Shown here in pieces: positions 1 to 10,928 of a stretch of 64,000 bases of DNA. Location of the stretch: the NCBI GenBank assembly GCA_024138025.1, contig JAMXBD010000366.1, positions 682,001 to 746,000 of the forward strand, given 5' to 3'. The DNA comes from Combretum micranthum (lineage: Eukaryota; Streptophyta; Magnoliopsida; Myrtales; Combretaceae). Numbering within the stretch: position 1 is the stretch's first letter; each line of letters opens with the position of its first letter. The notes under the pieces were generated by a model, which saw only the letters and a program-made list of their open reading frames with translations, had not been told where the DNA came from and made no database searches. The position numbers and the translations under genes are program-made.

Positions 1-291
1 TGGTTAAATATATAGCTATGTATTCATGAGGTTATGGGATTAAATTTCATTGATATAGTTTTAGTTTTTTAACATGGATTTATTACTCTAATTTTTTAAT
101 AGAATTAAATTCATTTATCTTAAAATTATATTTAACTAACTGATAAGTATTTTTTATTTGTTGTATACGTTAAATTATAATTATATTATCCACGTCACAA
201 ATATTTTTACGTTATCGCATATGGTATCACTAGATAACACTTATTATATAACTTGAAGTTTCATGTATTAACTATATAACTTTAATTAACA
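1..291 (+). repeat. Duplicated SINE-like flank, copy 1 (5'-truncated by window edge)
   Basis: This stretch matches 46930-47217 almost base for base, with scattered substitutions. The longer copy at 46922 starts with TAGTCTAGTGG, which fits the plant tRNA-derived A-box pattern, and carries a weaker B-box-like GGGATTAAATTTC about 43 bases on. A tRNA-derived SINE or a segment containing one is therefore likely. A more diverged relative lies near 37450-37730. The matching segment resumes at 5457, so both flanks of the hAT element belong to one duplicated block. Confidence 0.6.
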
Positions 292-434
292 ATTATTTGT
301 CAAGTAATATAACCTCTTATAATATAATTTTAATTATAATAGTGAGTGAATATATATTAATAATTTTTACATTAACTTAATTTAAGGTCTGACGATCGAG
401 CATCCGTGCCTAGCATTTATGGGTGTACCTCCAT

Positions 435-460
435 CATGGTTGTCAAAATCGCGTTTCTAC
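435..460 (+). repeat. hAT left terminal inverted repeat
   Basis: It starts CATGGTTGTCAAAATCG and pairs with the reverse complement of 5381-5406 at about 22 of 26 positions. It directly follows the target duplication ACCTCCAT. Confidence 0.9.
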
Positions 461-759
461 TCGTACGTTTTTACGATTCTACGCGTTTGTGAGCTTCTTC
501 CGATTCAACTCGTGTATAAAATCGGATTTGTTGTAAACTCGCAGTAGAATCGCGAGCTAGAAACGTACAATCGTTAGAAACGTACGAATATCTCCGATTT
601 TAACGAGTCAAGGAATTGTTTTGCTTTGACTGACAATTAAACAAAAGGCTGCCATAGTAATTTTATTAATCATAAAAAAATAAAAAAGAAAAATTAAAGC
701 TGCTCTCATGCTCTGGCGTAAATAGTAAGGCACAAATCAAATCACAATTCAAAGTGACA

Positions 760-1780
760 AAAGAGACAAAACATATTAGGTTTTTTTCTTCCACCCTACT
801 GTACTCCTCACTACTTAGAATTCGGAAATCGGAATCGGCTTCTCCGCTGCTCGCGCCTCGCTGCCTCGCTCTTCGACAGTTCCTCATCGGCACACGCATA
901 CCGCACATCCACTTCGAGTCTTCGACAATCGCCATTGATCTTCAGTAGTTCAGCGTTCATCGGCTTTTCTGAGCGTGTGGCCATCGTTCAAGTCAGTGCA
1001 CAGTGCCACAGTGGTCATCGTTCTCGTTCAGTCGTTCAAGTCAGTGCGCGTGGCGTGGCCATCTTCAACTTCAACAGCTCAACTTCAAGTGAGTGATTTT
1101 TTCCCCTTTCTCATATCTAACTATCTAAGCCTAATTTTTCGTGTTGGAGATGGAGATGGATTTTAGCTGTAATACAATACTCATAGTGGGGGATTCGAAA
1201 TTCTTAATGCGAAACTTGTAGTTTATGTTAGGATTGTTTTGTGCAGCTTTCTTGCAAAATATGAGTTCTAGGATTAAGGATAGGTGGTACTTGGAGTGTG
1301 ATTATGAGAATGAGCTTAACAGAAAAGTCTTGAAGACAGAACTGGAAGCCGATGCGAAGGAAAGTAGCCACTAGCCAGTAGGTTTAATAAGGATGTTAAT
1401 TGTAATGCTAAGACCGCAGGTTGAGAACTTGATGGTAATTTATGTTTCGTTCCCTGTGATGCCAAGCCTGTTAGTTATACGACATGAGACTATATTTGAA
1501 TTTGTCAAGAGGAGCTTATTTGGTTGATATTAAAAAAAAAAAAGGAGAGAAAAGCAAAAGAAAATAATTATCTTTATGAAAATTCGGACCATGCAAGTGT
1601 TGATTGATGTTGGCAGTTGCCAATTGCGATACCAGTATGTGCCTCTACTAAGAACAAGAAGGGAGATGAGCACCTTAATGAAAGTGAAAAATAAAGTCAC
1701 GATGAATAAGAAATAGATCATAGCGATAGAGAAAACTCATGAAGCTCCAAATTAGAAAGAAGATTGATGATATGACATGA

Positions 1781-1813
<33 letters not shown>

Positions 1814-2511
1814 GTATTTTGATATATATAGTCATAGAGATGTGGCTAAATGATAAATATTGAGAGATCTCTGACGAATTAAAAGATTTGATGATATTTA
1901 TAGTGTTTATTGGAGTATTCTAATTTGAAAATGGATATCAGGATATGATTGAAGCTTGGATATTTTTTTAAAAAGGATGGGATATATATATTATTATTAA
2001 TTTATCAATGTATAATATTAAAGACACTGAAGTCCTGTATTTTGCATTAGTAACAGCGAAAGATGCATTAGAAAGATCCTAAGTTTGTTTTGCCTTTATT
2101 TCTGTTTGAGGACATATTTTTCATAATTTTCTGATTACAGTTGACTTTAGCTGCACACTTGATGGTCCATTTCCATTCATTTCTATGATTCAAAATTTTA
2201 AAATTAGTGTTTGCTGTCTTCATTCCTTTAAACCAAAACAAATAGTATTCATGCTTTTTCAACTTAATGGACTGTTTTTACTTCCTCATGAGTCATGATT
2301 GTTGGTCTTTCCCTTTGGATGATATCTTTGATTCTGTTTTGTGCCTTGTCTCCATATTAGTGCATTTTCTAGCTGCTGTTCTTGAGAATTCTTAAGAAAC
2401 TTCTTAATTTTTTAATTATTGATCATATAGAGATTTGAAATAGCTAATATTTGCTTTCTTTTTTTTCCCAATTCTTTGTCTTTGATTTTAATTTTATATT
2501 TTTTTCTTACA
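760..2511 (+). other. hAT transposase 5' leader: untranslated exon and first intron
   Basis: From about 760 to 1088 the base composition turns C/T-rich and GC-richer than its surroundings. It ends in a good donor (GTGAGT at 1089). A pyrimidine-rich acceptor ending TTTTTCTTACAG lies at about 2500-2511, 32 bases before the transposase ATG. I read this as a non-coding first exon and a 1.4-kb intron. A (TC)n(TA)n microsatellite sits at about 1782-1813. The short open frames here show no protein-like composition. Confidence 0.5.
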
Positions 2512-2543
2512 GGGACATAAGTAGTGATTGAGTTGAACTTGAA

Positions 2544-5037
2544 ATGTCAACTTCCAAATCATCTAAAGAGAGTGCTAAAAGGAGAAATGCTCCAGGAAAT
2601 AGATCTGATGTTGGTTGGCAGCACGGAATTGATGTTGATAACAATGGAAAAAGAGTAAAATGCAAGTATTGTGACAAAATTGTTAGTGGTGGCATTTTTC
2701 GATTTAAGAATCATTTGGCTTGTACACGCAGAGATGTAGAGCCTTGTATGAGTGTGCCTGATGATATTAAAAAGCAAATGATGACACTATTAGCAAAAGC
2801 AGTAGAAGCAGCAGAAAAGAAAAGAAAGCAAATTTATGGGATTGACGAATCTGATGATGATGAGGCATTACAGCTGCCTCATAGGGAAAAAAGAAGGAAT
2901 GCTATTGATACCTTCTTCAAAAAGAAAAGTGGTGGAACAAAGCAAAACCAAACAACCATGAACCAATTCATGAAGAAAGAATTGAGAGAAGACTGTTGCC
3001 AACAAATTGCTCGGTTTTTTTATACTAGTGCAATTCCATTTAATTGTGTCAAAAATCCAGAGTTCGCAAAGATGCTTGAGGTGATTGGTCGATATGGTTG
3101 TGGGCTTCAACCTCCTTCCTATCATGAGCTAAGGGTAACATATTTGAAGAAAGAAGTAGCTCGGACAATGGAAATACTTGAGGATTATAAAGCAGAATGG
3201 AAGAAAACAGGTTGCTCCATTATGTCAGATGGGACTGATAAGAAGAGGCGTTCCATATGCAATTTCTTAGTAAATAGCCCTAAAGGAACGGTCTTCTTAA
3301 CTTCTTTAGATACTTCTGATATCTCCAAGACACTGATAAGGTCTTTGATATGTTAGACAATATTGTGGAGAAAGTTGGTGAGGAGAATGTTTTCAAGTAG
3401 TTACTGATAATGCTGCAAATTATAAAGCAGCTGGAGAAAGATTGATGGAGAAAAGAAAAAGTTTATATTGGACACCTTGTGCAGCACACTGTATTGATTT
3501 GATTCTAGAGGACTTTGAGAAGGAATTGAATATCCATCGTACAACAATTGCAAAAGGAGGAGAATCACCACATATATTTACTCTAGAACTATACTCATCT
3601 CAATGCTACGGCATTTCACAAAAAAAGGGACTTGGTTAGGCCTGGTGCAACTCGCTTTGCAACTTCTTATTTGACTTTGGGTTGCCTTAATGATCAAAAG
3701 GGTGCATTGATGAGTATGTTCACTTCCAATATGTGGAAGTCCACTAAGTATGCAAAAACACAAGATGGAAAGCGGATTCAACAGCTAATTTTGGATAGTA
3801 GATTTGGAAGAATATTACTACTTGCCTTAAAGCTGCTTTTCCTCTTATTAAAGTACTTAGATTGGTGGATTCAGATGATCCAGCTGTTGGCTTCATTTAT
3901 CCAGAAATGGATAATGCCAAAGAAAAAATCAAAACAAATTTTAACAACATAAAGAAGAGGTAATATTTTAACTTATTAACTATATAGTCTATATTTCTTT
4001 TCAATACTTCTTTTCAATTTGTATTTTAAAGTTTAATTTTCTAAAATGTGCCATATGATCATATCCATTTTATTTGATGTAGTTATGAACATGTGTTGAA
4101 GATCATTGATAAGAGATGGGAGCTTCAACTTCACAGACCATTGCATGCTGCAGCCTATTACTTGAATCCTCATTTCCATTATAGTCCTACCTTCAAAGTT
4201 GATGCTCAGGTTAAAATAGGACTATATGATTGCCTACACCACATGGTCTCTAATGCAGATGAAAGGTGCAAGATTGATATGCAACTTGAACATTTTAAGG
4301 ATGCTAAAGGATTATTTGGTATTGAGGCTGCAAGGTTAGCAAGAGATAAAAAATCTCCAGCAAAATGGTGGGATTCATATGGAGATGAATGCCCAGAACT
4401 ACAAAAGTTTGCTATTCGTGTATTGAGTTTGACTTGTAGTTCTTCTGGTTGTGAGCGTAATTGGAGTGCATTTGAAATGGTATGATGCAAATAATTTTTC
4501 TATTGTGTCTTTCATTCTATCTATTATTGATACCATTACTCTTATATGTAACCCTTTCAATTTCAGGTTCACACAAAAAGAAGAAACAGGTTGCACCAGC
4601 AAAAGATGAATGATCTAGTGTTTGTGATGCATAATTTGAAATTAAAGAGAAGAGTGATAGAAAAAATAATTGTAGTGTTGACTTTTCAGTGGATGATCTC
4701 TCATCTGATGATGAATGGATTGTTGAGGAAGAAGATGTTTAATTCATCAAGTGAGGATTTGTTGAATATTCTAAGTGCTGAGGGAAGGGAAAAAGATGAT
4801 GAAGATATGGAAGATGTTGGTGCACTTATAGATTTAGAGAGTCATGGAAGTAAGAGTCAAGATGATTTGGAGATTCAAGATATTGATGTTGTTGAAGATC
4901 AAGCACAAATGGGTAATTTAGAGGATATAGACACTATTGGTAGTAATCATGATGTTGATATTGATGATGATCAGGAAGACGATTATGATGAGGATGGAGA
5001 TGGGAGAGCTGATGGTAGCTTTGATGATTTGTTTTAG
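2544..5037 (+). pseudogene. hAT transposase (BED zinc finger, hAT dimerisation domain), frameshifted
   Basis: The enzyme class cuts at the terminal repeats and reinserts the element. The first exon, from ATG 2544, has a lysine-rich start and a BED-type finger (GWQHG, then CKYC and a following HLAC). A DUF659-like region follows (DGTDKKRRSICNFLVNSPKG) up to about 3300. Reading frame is then lost around 3335-3400, again near 3570-3640, and again near 3810. The same family sequence (VTDNAANYKAAG, YWTPCAAHCIDL, VRPGATRFATSYLTLGCL) continues in other frames. Introns fit at about 3959-4082 and 4480-4565. The C-terminal dimerisation region is well kept (WWDSYGDECPELQKFAIRVL, SSGCERNWSAFEM). The last exon ends in a strongly acidic tail rich in Asp and Glu. 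At least three frameshifts make it non-functional. Confidence 0.9.
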
Positions 5038-5380
5038 TTCTGTACTTCGCTATAATAATTTATGTTGGATTGCATTTTGTATTGTGAATGTTGTTTCAAG
5101 TATTTATATTATGAATTAATGTATTAGTATTACTATTAAGTATTACCATAACGACTTATGTTTGATTATCCGTACTGTTAAGTGCATTAGTTTTATTGAC
5201 TTGTGAATTGTATCTAAGCTTGATGCTAAATTTCTTTATTTTCATGTTTTATTTGATGATTTTATTAGTAAAGTAAGTATATTTACAATATTTGCAAGCA
5301 AATTTACATCGGTTGTAGAATCTTACGATTCTACGTTTCGATTCTACGTTCCGTTTCTACAGACCCCTTGGCGATTCTAG

Positions 5381-5406
5381 GTGGAAACTCGAATTTAACA
5401 ACCATG
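5381..5406 (-). repeat. hAT right terminal inverted repeat
   Basis: Read on the minus strand it begins CATGGTTGTTAAATTCG and mirrors 435-460. It is followed at once by the second ACCTCCAT target duplication (5407-5414). Confidence 0.9.
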
Positions 5407-5456
5407 ACCTCCATGTTAGATTTCTTCTTCAAGAAGCAATGCGATACTTTGCATAG

Positions 5457-5760
5457 CTATTACGAGCGTAGTTTTACTTGTACGGTCTCACAAATTTATA
5501 ATTTTATAATTCCTGTTAACTATATTAGATTTAGTGTTTTTTTATATAAATGTTGATAAAATTTAATTTATAGCTTTGACCAAATTTGTCGATTCTATTT
5601 GTTAAAGTCAAATAAATTAAAAATTAAAGAAATAGAAAAAGAACAATAGACCTGTTTAATTCTTTGTGATCTTCATTGAAGTCCCAACTTTAATTGTAAG
5701 GTAGAAAATCTATTTACTTTGATTTATATTATCAATATTCAAGATCAGTGGAACCTCTGT
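5457..5760. repeat. Duplicated flank, copy 1, second half
   Basis: It matches 47272-47570 nearly base for base, starting at CTATTACGAGCG. The last part also resembles about 20055-20100, so three sites share this flank. In the 47-kb copy only about 55 bases separate the two matching halves. Here about 186 bases plus the hAT element do, so a small additional insertion or deletion occurred besides the hAT jump. Confidence 0.75.
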
Positions 5761-6740
5761 CGCTTTCACGGATCTTTTTAATAGATTTCCCAACCTTGTA
5801 AATATCACATTCGAAAAAATTCTAAATCCCATAACTTAGATTTAGAATTCTTTAGACAGCCGACTTAATTTCTTAAATGTAGTGTCATTTGGATAATTCG
5901 ATTTTAGATCCAATTTAATGCCACAGGTGGTCTTCTGAGCTAGTAATGAGACGTAGAAAGTCGAGTCCAATAAGGGATGTCATAGGAAGACTTAGCCTAG
6001 TAGACTTGGAACAGGAATCATAGAACTGGTTTATATCATTCTTGACCTTACTCAGATTTGTCGTGCATGAAAAGTAGACTCCAAAAATATCTCCTGGGCT
6101 AATATGGGTTTTATTTGGCTAAAATGAGACTTATTTGGAATAAAATAACCCTATTTCTATTTTATATTGATGATTGACAATTTTAATAAGAAAACGGGCT
6201 CCTGTTTTTATTATTAAAGCTCTATTCTATTACAAGCCCATATTTAAAGCCTATGCCCACGTACATAAAGGAAAGAATGAATTCTGGCCATTGGATTCAT
6301 GGAAGAGATCTGATAGTTGCAAACAATACTTTATCTCAACCATCTAACCGGAAGTCATCCAACGGCTACTACTAGCTTCCAACATCTATAAATAAGATGC
6401 TTCTTCTCTCATTTGGAAGAATTATGCGCACTGCTAAGTTTGAGAGCAATGTTTGAACATCTCTAAAAGGATCAAGATATCCACTTCATGAAGAACAAGT
6501 CAAGAACAATCGAATCTATCTTATTCGATCTCCTGTTGCACTCATGCACTAGAGAAACTAGGTTTGCCTATTCTTCCTCCCATGCCTTTCTCTGCGATAT
6601 CCTACACATGTCATTAATGCAAGACGTCTCTCAGGTTAACTGTCACGCTTATCGCACATGATCGGCTAGCTGTAGTAACCCCACCATGCACATATTTTAT
6701 GTTTTTTAATTATACCATATTGGTAATAAAGTGTTTGATT
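5761..6740 (+). other. Promoter-like or solo-LTR-like unit, unassigned
   Basis: No coding potential is seen. A TATA-like CTATAAATAAG lies at about 6388, followed by pyrimidine-rich transcribed-leader-like sequence to about 6600 and a tail with TGTCACGCTTATCG near 6640. The layout resembles the U3-R-U5 of a copia-type LTR. I found no matching second LTR, no clear TG/CA ends and no target duplication, so the call is open. Confidence 0.25.
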
Positions 6741-6830
6741 AATATATATGAATTGAGATGCTCAATTTTCAACTTTATATGATTGTTGAAAATTGAAAAA
6801 TATTTAACCAAAGTGTAAATTATGTGATGT

Positions 6831-7062
6831 CTTGTTAGGGAACCAATCCTTGTTGAGATGAATTCAAGCCATATCTCCTAGATTAAACGATCTGGCCTTC
6901 CAATGCTTGTTACCTTGAGTCCTCTATTATCTTTCAATTCATTGATTTTACGTTGCAACTTCACTTTATCACAATCTACCATGCTTAAGTCTTATATCTC
7001 ATGAATAAATTCATCCATTTTCTCACTACTTTCAGCCTTTTCTTTGCTTTTTTTCTTTGTTT
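6831..7062 (-). pseudogene. Ty3/gypsy integrase C-terminal remnant
   Basis: On the minus strand a frame reads ARSFNLGDMA, stop, IHLNKDWFPNK. This fits the post-catalytic integrase motif of plant gypsy elements, F-x-x-GD-x-VW-x-H-x-x-K-x-x-FP, with the Trp codon turned into TGA. A basic, Lys/Glu-rich stretch precedes it, as in the family. Only about 70 codons remain and more than one stop interrupts them. A near-identical copy starts at about 63845 and runs off the window. Confidence 0.6.
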
Positions 7063-7109
7063 AGGTGGACAAATGCCTCACTTACCTCATTATTTGTTGA
7101 TACATCTTT

Positions 7110-7850
7110 TGTAATGCCCTAAAATTTTATCAAGGCATATATGGCTGCGTATAACATTTGTATATTATATGCACTAGCTTCCTTAAACGATTTGTTTATC
7201 GTAAACATTTGCTACTCCATTTTAATTTAAAGAAATCATTTAATCAGATTATGCAAATAATTGGATTCGTAAAGATAAATAAAACTTTATGAAAACATTT
7301 AAGAAACTAATATCATGAGCAGATAATCTCTCTTATAGACAAAACTATATAATGAGGTATCTCTTATACCTTTCATGATGGTAAACAAAGCTTTAAAAAC
7401 TTAAATTATAAAACTCGAAATCCACTAGACCCTCAAAAGAATATTACACTTTACAGAATATAAATCTAGCTCTCAAATGAAAACAAAAACAAAAGACATC
7501 TAACGATCCTAAACTACCTCTCTATTCAACAAACTTCTTCCAAGTTGACCTATACCCGAGATAACCAACATCATCATCCAATCATCATCAACACCACTAT
7601 CCCCAACATCATCACCATCACATTCATCATCATCAAGTCATCATCATCATCATTAACATCCACTCAAAACCTAGAAAAGAAACAATAATGAGCCGAAGCT
7701 CAATACAATAGTAACATAACCACACACATCATCACACACAAGCTTAGGTTAAATGCAATGCAACACCTAACAATTTATATCTTTAATTTAAGTGAATAAA
7801 TCAATACTGAAGTACTCACACTCTGAATCACACCTCTGAAAATTTAGGGA
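7110..7850 (-). mobile_element. LTR fragment, minus orientation
   Basis: It starts TGTAATGCCCTAAAATTTTA, the reverse complement of the 3' LTR end seen at about 17982-18001 (AAAATTTTAGGGCGTTACA). A run of CATCATCATC trinucleotides at about 7567-7660 mirrors the GAT-rich stretch near 17574 and the one near 56510 in the 53.6-57.0 kb solo LTR. It is the terminal part of an LTR of that family, truncated next to the B3 locus. The inner limit is approximate. Confidence 0.55.
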
Positions 7851-7871
7851 TCCTGAGTAACAGCAATTGCT

Positions 7872-8480
7872 CTAAAAGACCATTCTAAAAGACCATAAAC
7901 ATATAACATCGTCTTCCCGGAGGTTGTTGTTATTAACAACCAACATCCAGTTATAAAGTGCATAGTCTTTCTCCCACTTTCGAAGACTCAAACCTTCAAT
8001 CAAATGAAGACAAGAATCAACTAAGGAAACATTGATGAACTTCTCACACTGGAATGAATCCTTTTCTTGCTCGCTAAGGAAGTCTTTCCTCACCAATTGG
8101 CTTAGCAGGATCGACAACCTATTGTGGCTTGAACTTAGATCAGTCTTTTGAATCACCTTTTTAATTACTAACATCTCTTTGGAAACCACACACCCCCTCC
8201 CCCCCACCATGTCTTTTATCTTCGCCATAAGATCTTTTGGAGGTGATTTATCTGTTTCTCCTTCGACTTTGTATGCAGTAGCCAAAAGAATATGCAACCT
8301 GTTTTTTAGAAGAAGCACCATCATCCATGATCCCAATCCAAGTTTCTATACCACCTGACGTAAGTATATATGATGAAAGTGAGATGTCAAAATAATATAT
8401 AGCTAAAAATATAAATAGGATGATGTTTTTCTCACACATACATACTATTGATCAAAGTGTGTAGAAAGTAGAACAAGAAT
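7872..8480 (-). pseudogene. B3 DNA-binding domain gene (DUF313 type), rearranged copy A
   Basis: Proteins of this plant family are nuclear and bind DNA through a B3 domain. An open frame at 8336-7872 gives 154 residues. It contains PPKDLMAKIKDM (the usual lead-in), KKVIQKTDLSSSHNRLSI, LVRKDFLSEQEK, SLRKWEKDYALYNW and EDDVICLWSFR, in the order expected of the domain. Residues before PPKDL do not match copies at 16.4 and 21.3 kb, because the linker is deleted and the frame changes. An overlapping frame at 8439-8248 holds the shared N-terminus GGIETWIGIMDDG. The B3 frame itself is open, so a short protein could be made, but the N-terminal half is broken. Low expression or pseudogene status is likely. 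Confidence 0.65.
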
Positions 8481-8500
8481 ACTAATTATGGACAGAGAAT

Positions 8501-9627
8501 ATATAATCATAATTATAAGAATAATCTTATATATGATCTCAATGGGTGCTATCTGTGAAAGAGTAGTATTATGTGACACATGTAGATATTTATAATGGTG
8601 CTATATCAATATTGTATTATGATTTCAATGACATCCATGAATATATGTTATCATATTTTTCCTAACTCAGGACTCAAATAGAAAATGTAAATGTTTTCCT
8701 GAGCGAGACTGTTAGCTCTAGAATATTAAATATAGAGAAATAGCCAAAATGCATATAATTATGTTTCTTCTTTTTCTTATAGTTTTCTTTTGGATTGCAA
8801 AAGCAAAAGGAAAGTAATTATGAACCGAGAATGATAAGTAGCGTGTTTATTATTTTATTTCATAATACTTTAAGTAAGCTACATACTAATCAAATGTGAC
8901 ACGATACAATGCCGAACTCGATTTTGTCTTGAAATTTCAAATTCAATCCAAACTTAAGGTTAACCAATATTAAAATTTTAGCTCAAGTCCGATTCGAAGT
9001 GGCATTAAAAAAACTCTAATTCAATTAGATTAAACTCAATTTATTGAAAAAATATCCTTTATAGGAAAAATAATGTCCTATAAGGACAAAATATTTTTCC
9101 TCTTGTCTATCTACATAACATAATAAATTTAAAATACTAAAATAATAAAAACCATGATTTAACGTGTGAAAACCCTAATAAAGAGAATACACAATGGGAC
9201 CATAACTCAAAACCTCCATTGTTAACAAATAATGAGATTAGAATTTTTTTTTTATTCGTTATGCTAGTTGGTACTTAATCTTCACCAGCATGGTAGATAT
9301 CAGTAAAATCTTAAAAGCTAATTAATTCGTGAAAATGCAATAACACCTATTTAATCTAAGTAAATTAGAATGATTAACAAAAAAAAATAAAAAATATCAC
9401 ATTATATGAAAACTATCACATTTTAACATTCTACACTACAAATCAATAAAAGAAATTTCGTTAAAATAGAACTTAATAAACCATCTAATTATGAATTCAA
9501 AACCATGGCTATCAAATTGATTTAAAGCTTTGCAGTTTCAGCGTTAACAGCTAGCCTCCTTGTCCTTTGAACTTTGCTAACACTATCCGATCCATTCTAT
9601 TTTGTCGTCTCCTTGATTCTTTTCACC
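8501..9627. other. AT-rich intergenic DNA
   Basis: I see no gene. The motif AAAAGGAAAGTAATTATGAA near 8807 recurs near 22465 and, less exactly, near 21579, upstream of other B3 loci. The first 350 bases are therefore probably the old upstream region of B3 copy A. Confidence 0.4.
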
Positions 9628-10328
9628 TAGACATAAACATGGTTCGGTTGCAAACCAAGATTGGATAGTAACTATCACTGGCGATTGCAAAACCAGCTAA
9701 GAAACCACAATTCTCCGGTTCTTATGTGGTTCTTGGATCTAGAATTGATGGAACCGGTGATTCTAGTTGGTTCCATTAAAAAAATTAGAGAAAAAATAAT
9801 AATAAATAATATTTTATATGTTTACTAAGCTTTAAACTATTTCATATGAATAGTAAAATTTATTATCAATTCATAATATTTAATATGCTGTTATCAACAC
9901 AAATAAACATAACTTTAAATAATATATAATTAATTTATTTAAATTTTTCCTAAAAGTAAAATTTATTTCCTTAATAATGTGAAACTATTTTTTGTATTGT
10001 AATTTTTCTTTTACCCAATAAAGCATTTTGCTATCTCATATTACTAACTATAATAGATATTAAATATGTTTATATATAAAATAAATTGGCATTCTAAACA
10101 TATTTTTTAAAAAAATTGGTTAAATAATTTAATATTTTTAGACCCAATAATTATTTTGAGTTTAAAACTCATTTTGTTAAAACTAAAATTCATTAATTTA
10201 TTTTAACTTGAAAAACAAATGCATTTCTACGATTCTAAAATCGGAACCAGGAACAGGTGGTTCCATGGAACAGAACAGAAACCAACGATTCAGTTGTGTT
10301 CAGTTCTGTTCCGAAACGTGCCCATGTC
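9628..10328. mobile_element. Degenerate non-autonomous hAT-like element
   Basis: The left end reads TAGACATAAACATGGTTCGG and the right end, read on the minus strand, TGACATGGGCACGTTTCGG. Both resemble a widespread plant hAT terminus that begins with a CATGGGCACGGTTC-like core. Inside both ends there are clustered GGTTCC/GGAACC motifs (9755-9780, 10247-10310). The middle is AT-rich and non-coding. Flanking 8-mers do not match exactly, so the target duplication is not proven. Confidence 0.45.
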
Positions 10329-10923
10329 ACCCACCTTATTTTTTCGTAGATGCGTCACTTATCAATTGGGCACATTTGAGTTCTTTTTTAAAATATATAT
10401 TTACGACTAGATTTTATTATTATTACTATTATATTAATCCATATATATTGGATCCAAAACCCAATAATTTATTATAATTAAACAAATACTCATATTTTAA
10501 ACCCTCTCAACTCAAATAATTTTTATATTCAATTTGAACTTCAAAAGTATTACGAATTAATTGAGTTAATTTTTATAAAATTCAAACTTATCCTGACAAA
10601 CTATTCAAATAATTTAAATCTAAATTTAAATTTTTAGTTGATTCTACTATTTTTAGATTAAGTTAAAAAAAATAAACTTATTTGATTTGTTTATATGCCA
10701 TTGAGTGAATAAACGCCAAAATCCTTATAAAACATCTAACAATTTATATAAGGTCCAATGCTAGGCAAGTGTTGTTTATTTTGGGCACCTGTTTTCATAA
10801 GTTACAACTATAAGAAATTTATTACCAGCATAAATTATCTAATAATTTATATAAGATCCAATGCTAGACGACTGTTTTTTTTTTTTTTTTCGGTGAAGTT
10901 CATATATATTAAGCAAAGAGACG
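10329..10923. other. AT-rich intergenic DNA
   Basis: No gene is seen. The phrase CTAACAATTTATATAAGGTCCAATGCTAG appears twice in diverged form (about 10736 and 10838), a local duplication of about 100 bases. A run of T lies at about 10875-10890. Confidence 0.35.
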
Positions 10924-10928
10924 TTACA

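Larger units (their letters stand above)
435..5406 (+). mobile_element. hAT-superfamily DNA transposon, complete ends, degraded transposase
   Basis: The element is bounded by an exact 8-bp direct repeat, ACCTCCAT, at 427-434 and 5407-5414, which is the hAT target-duplication size. Its termini are inverted repeats beginning CATGGTTGT; about 22 of the outer 26 bases match. Just inside both ends, short motifs built on CGATTCTACG and its complement recur several times, as expected for transposase-binding subterminal repeats. The interior encodes a BED-finger transposase on the plus strand. The intact ends and perfect target duplication suggest a fairly recent insertion, but the transposase has frameshifts, so mobility would need an enzyme from elsewhere. 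Confidence 0.94.
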
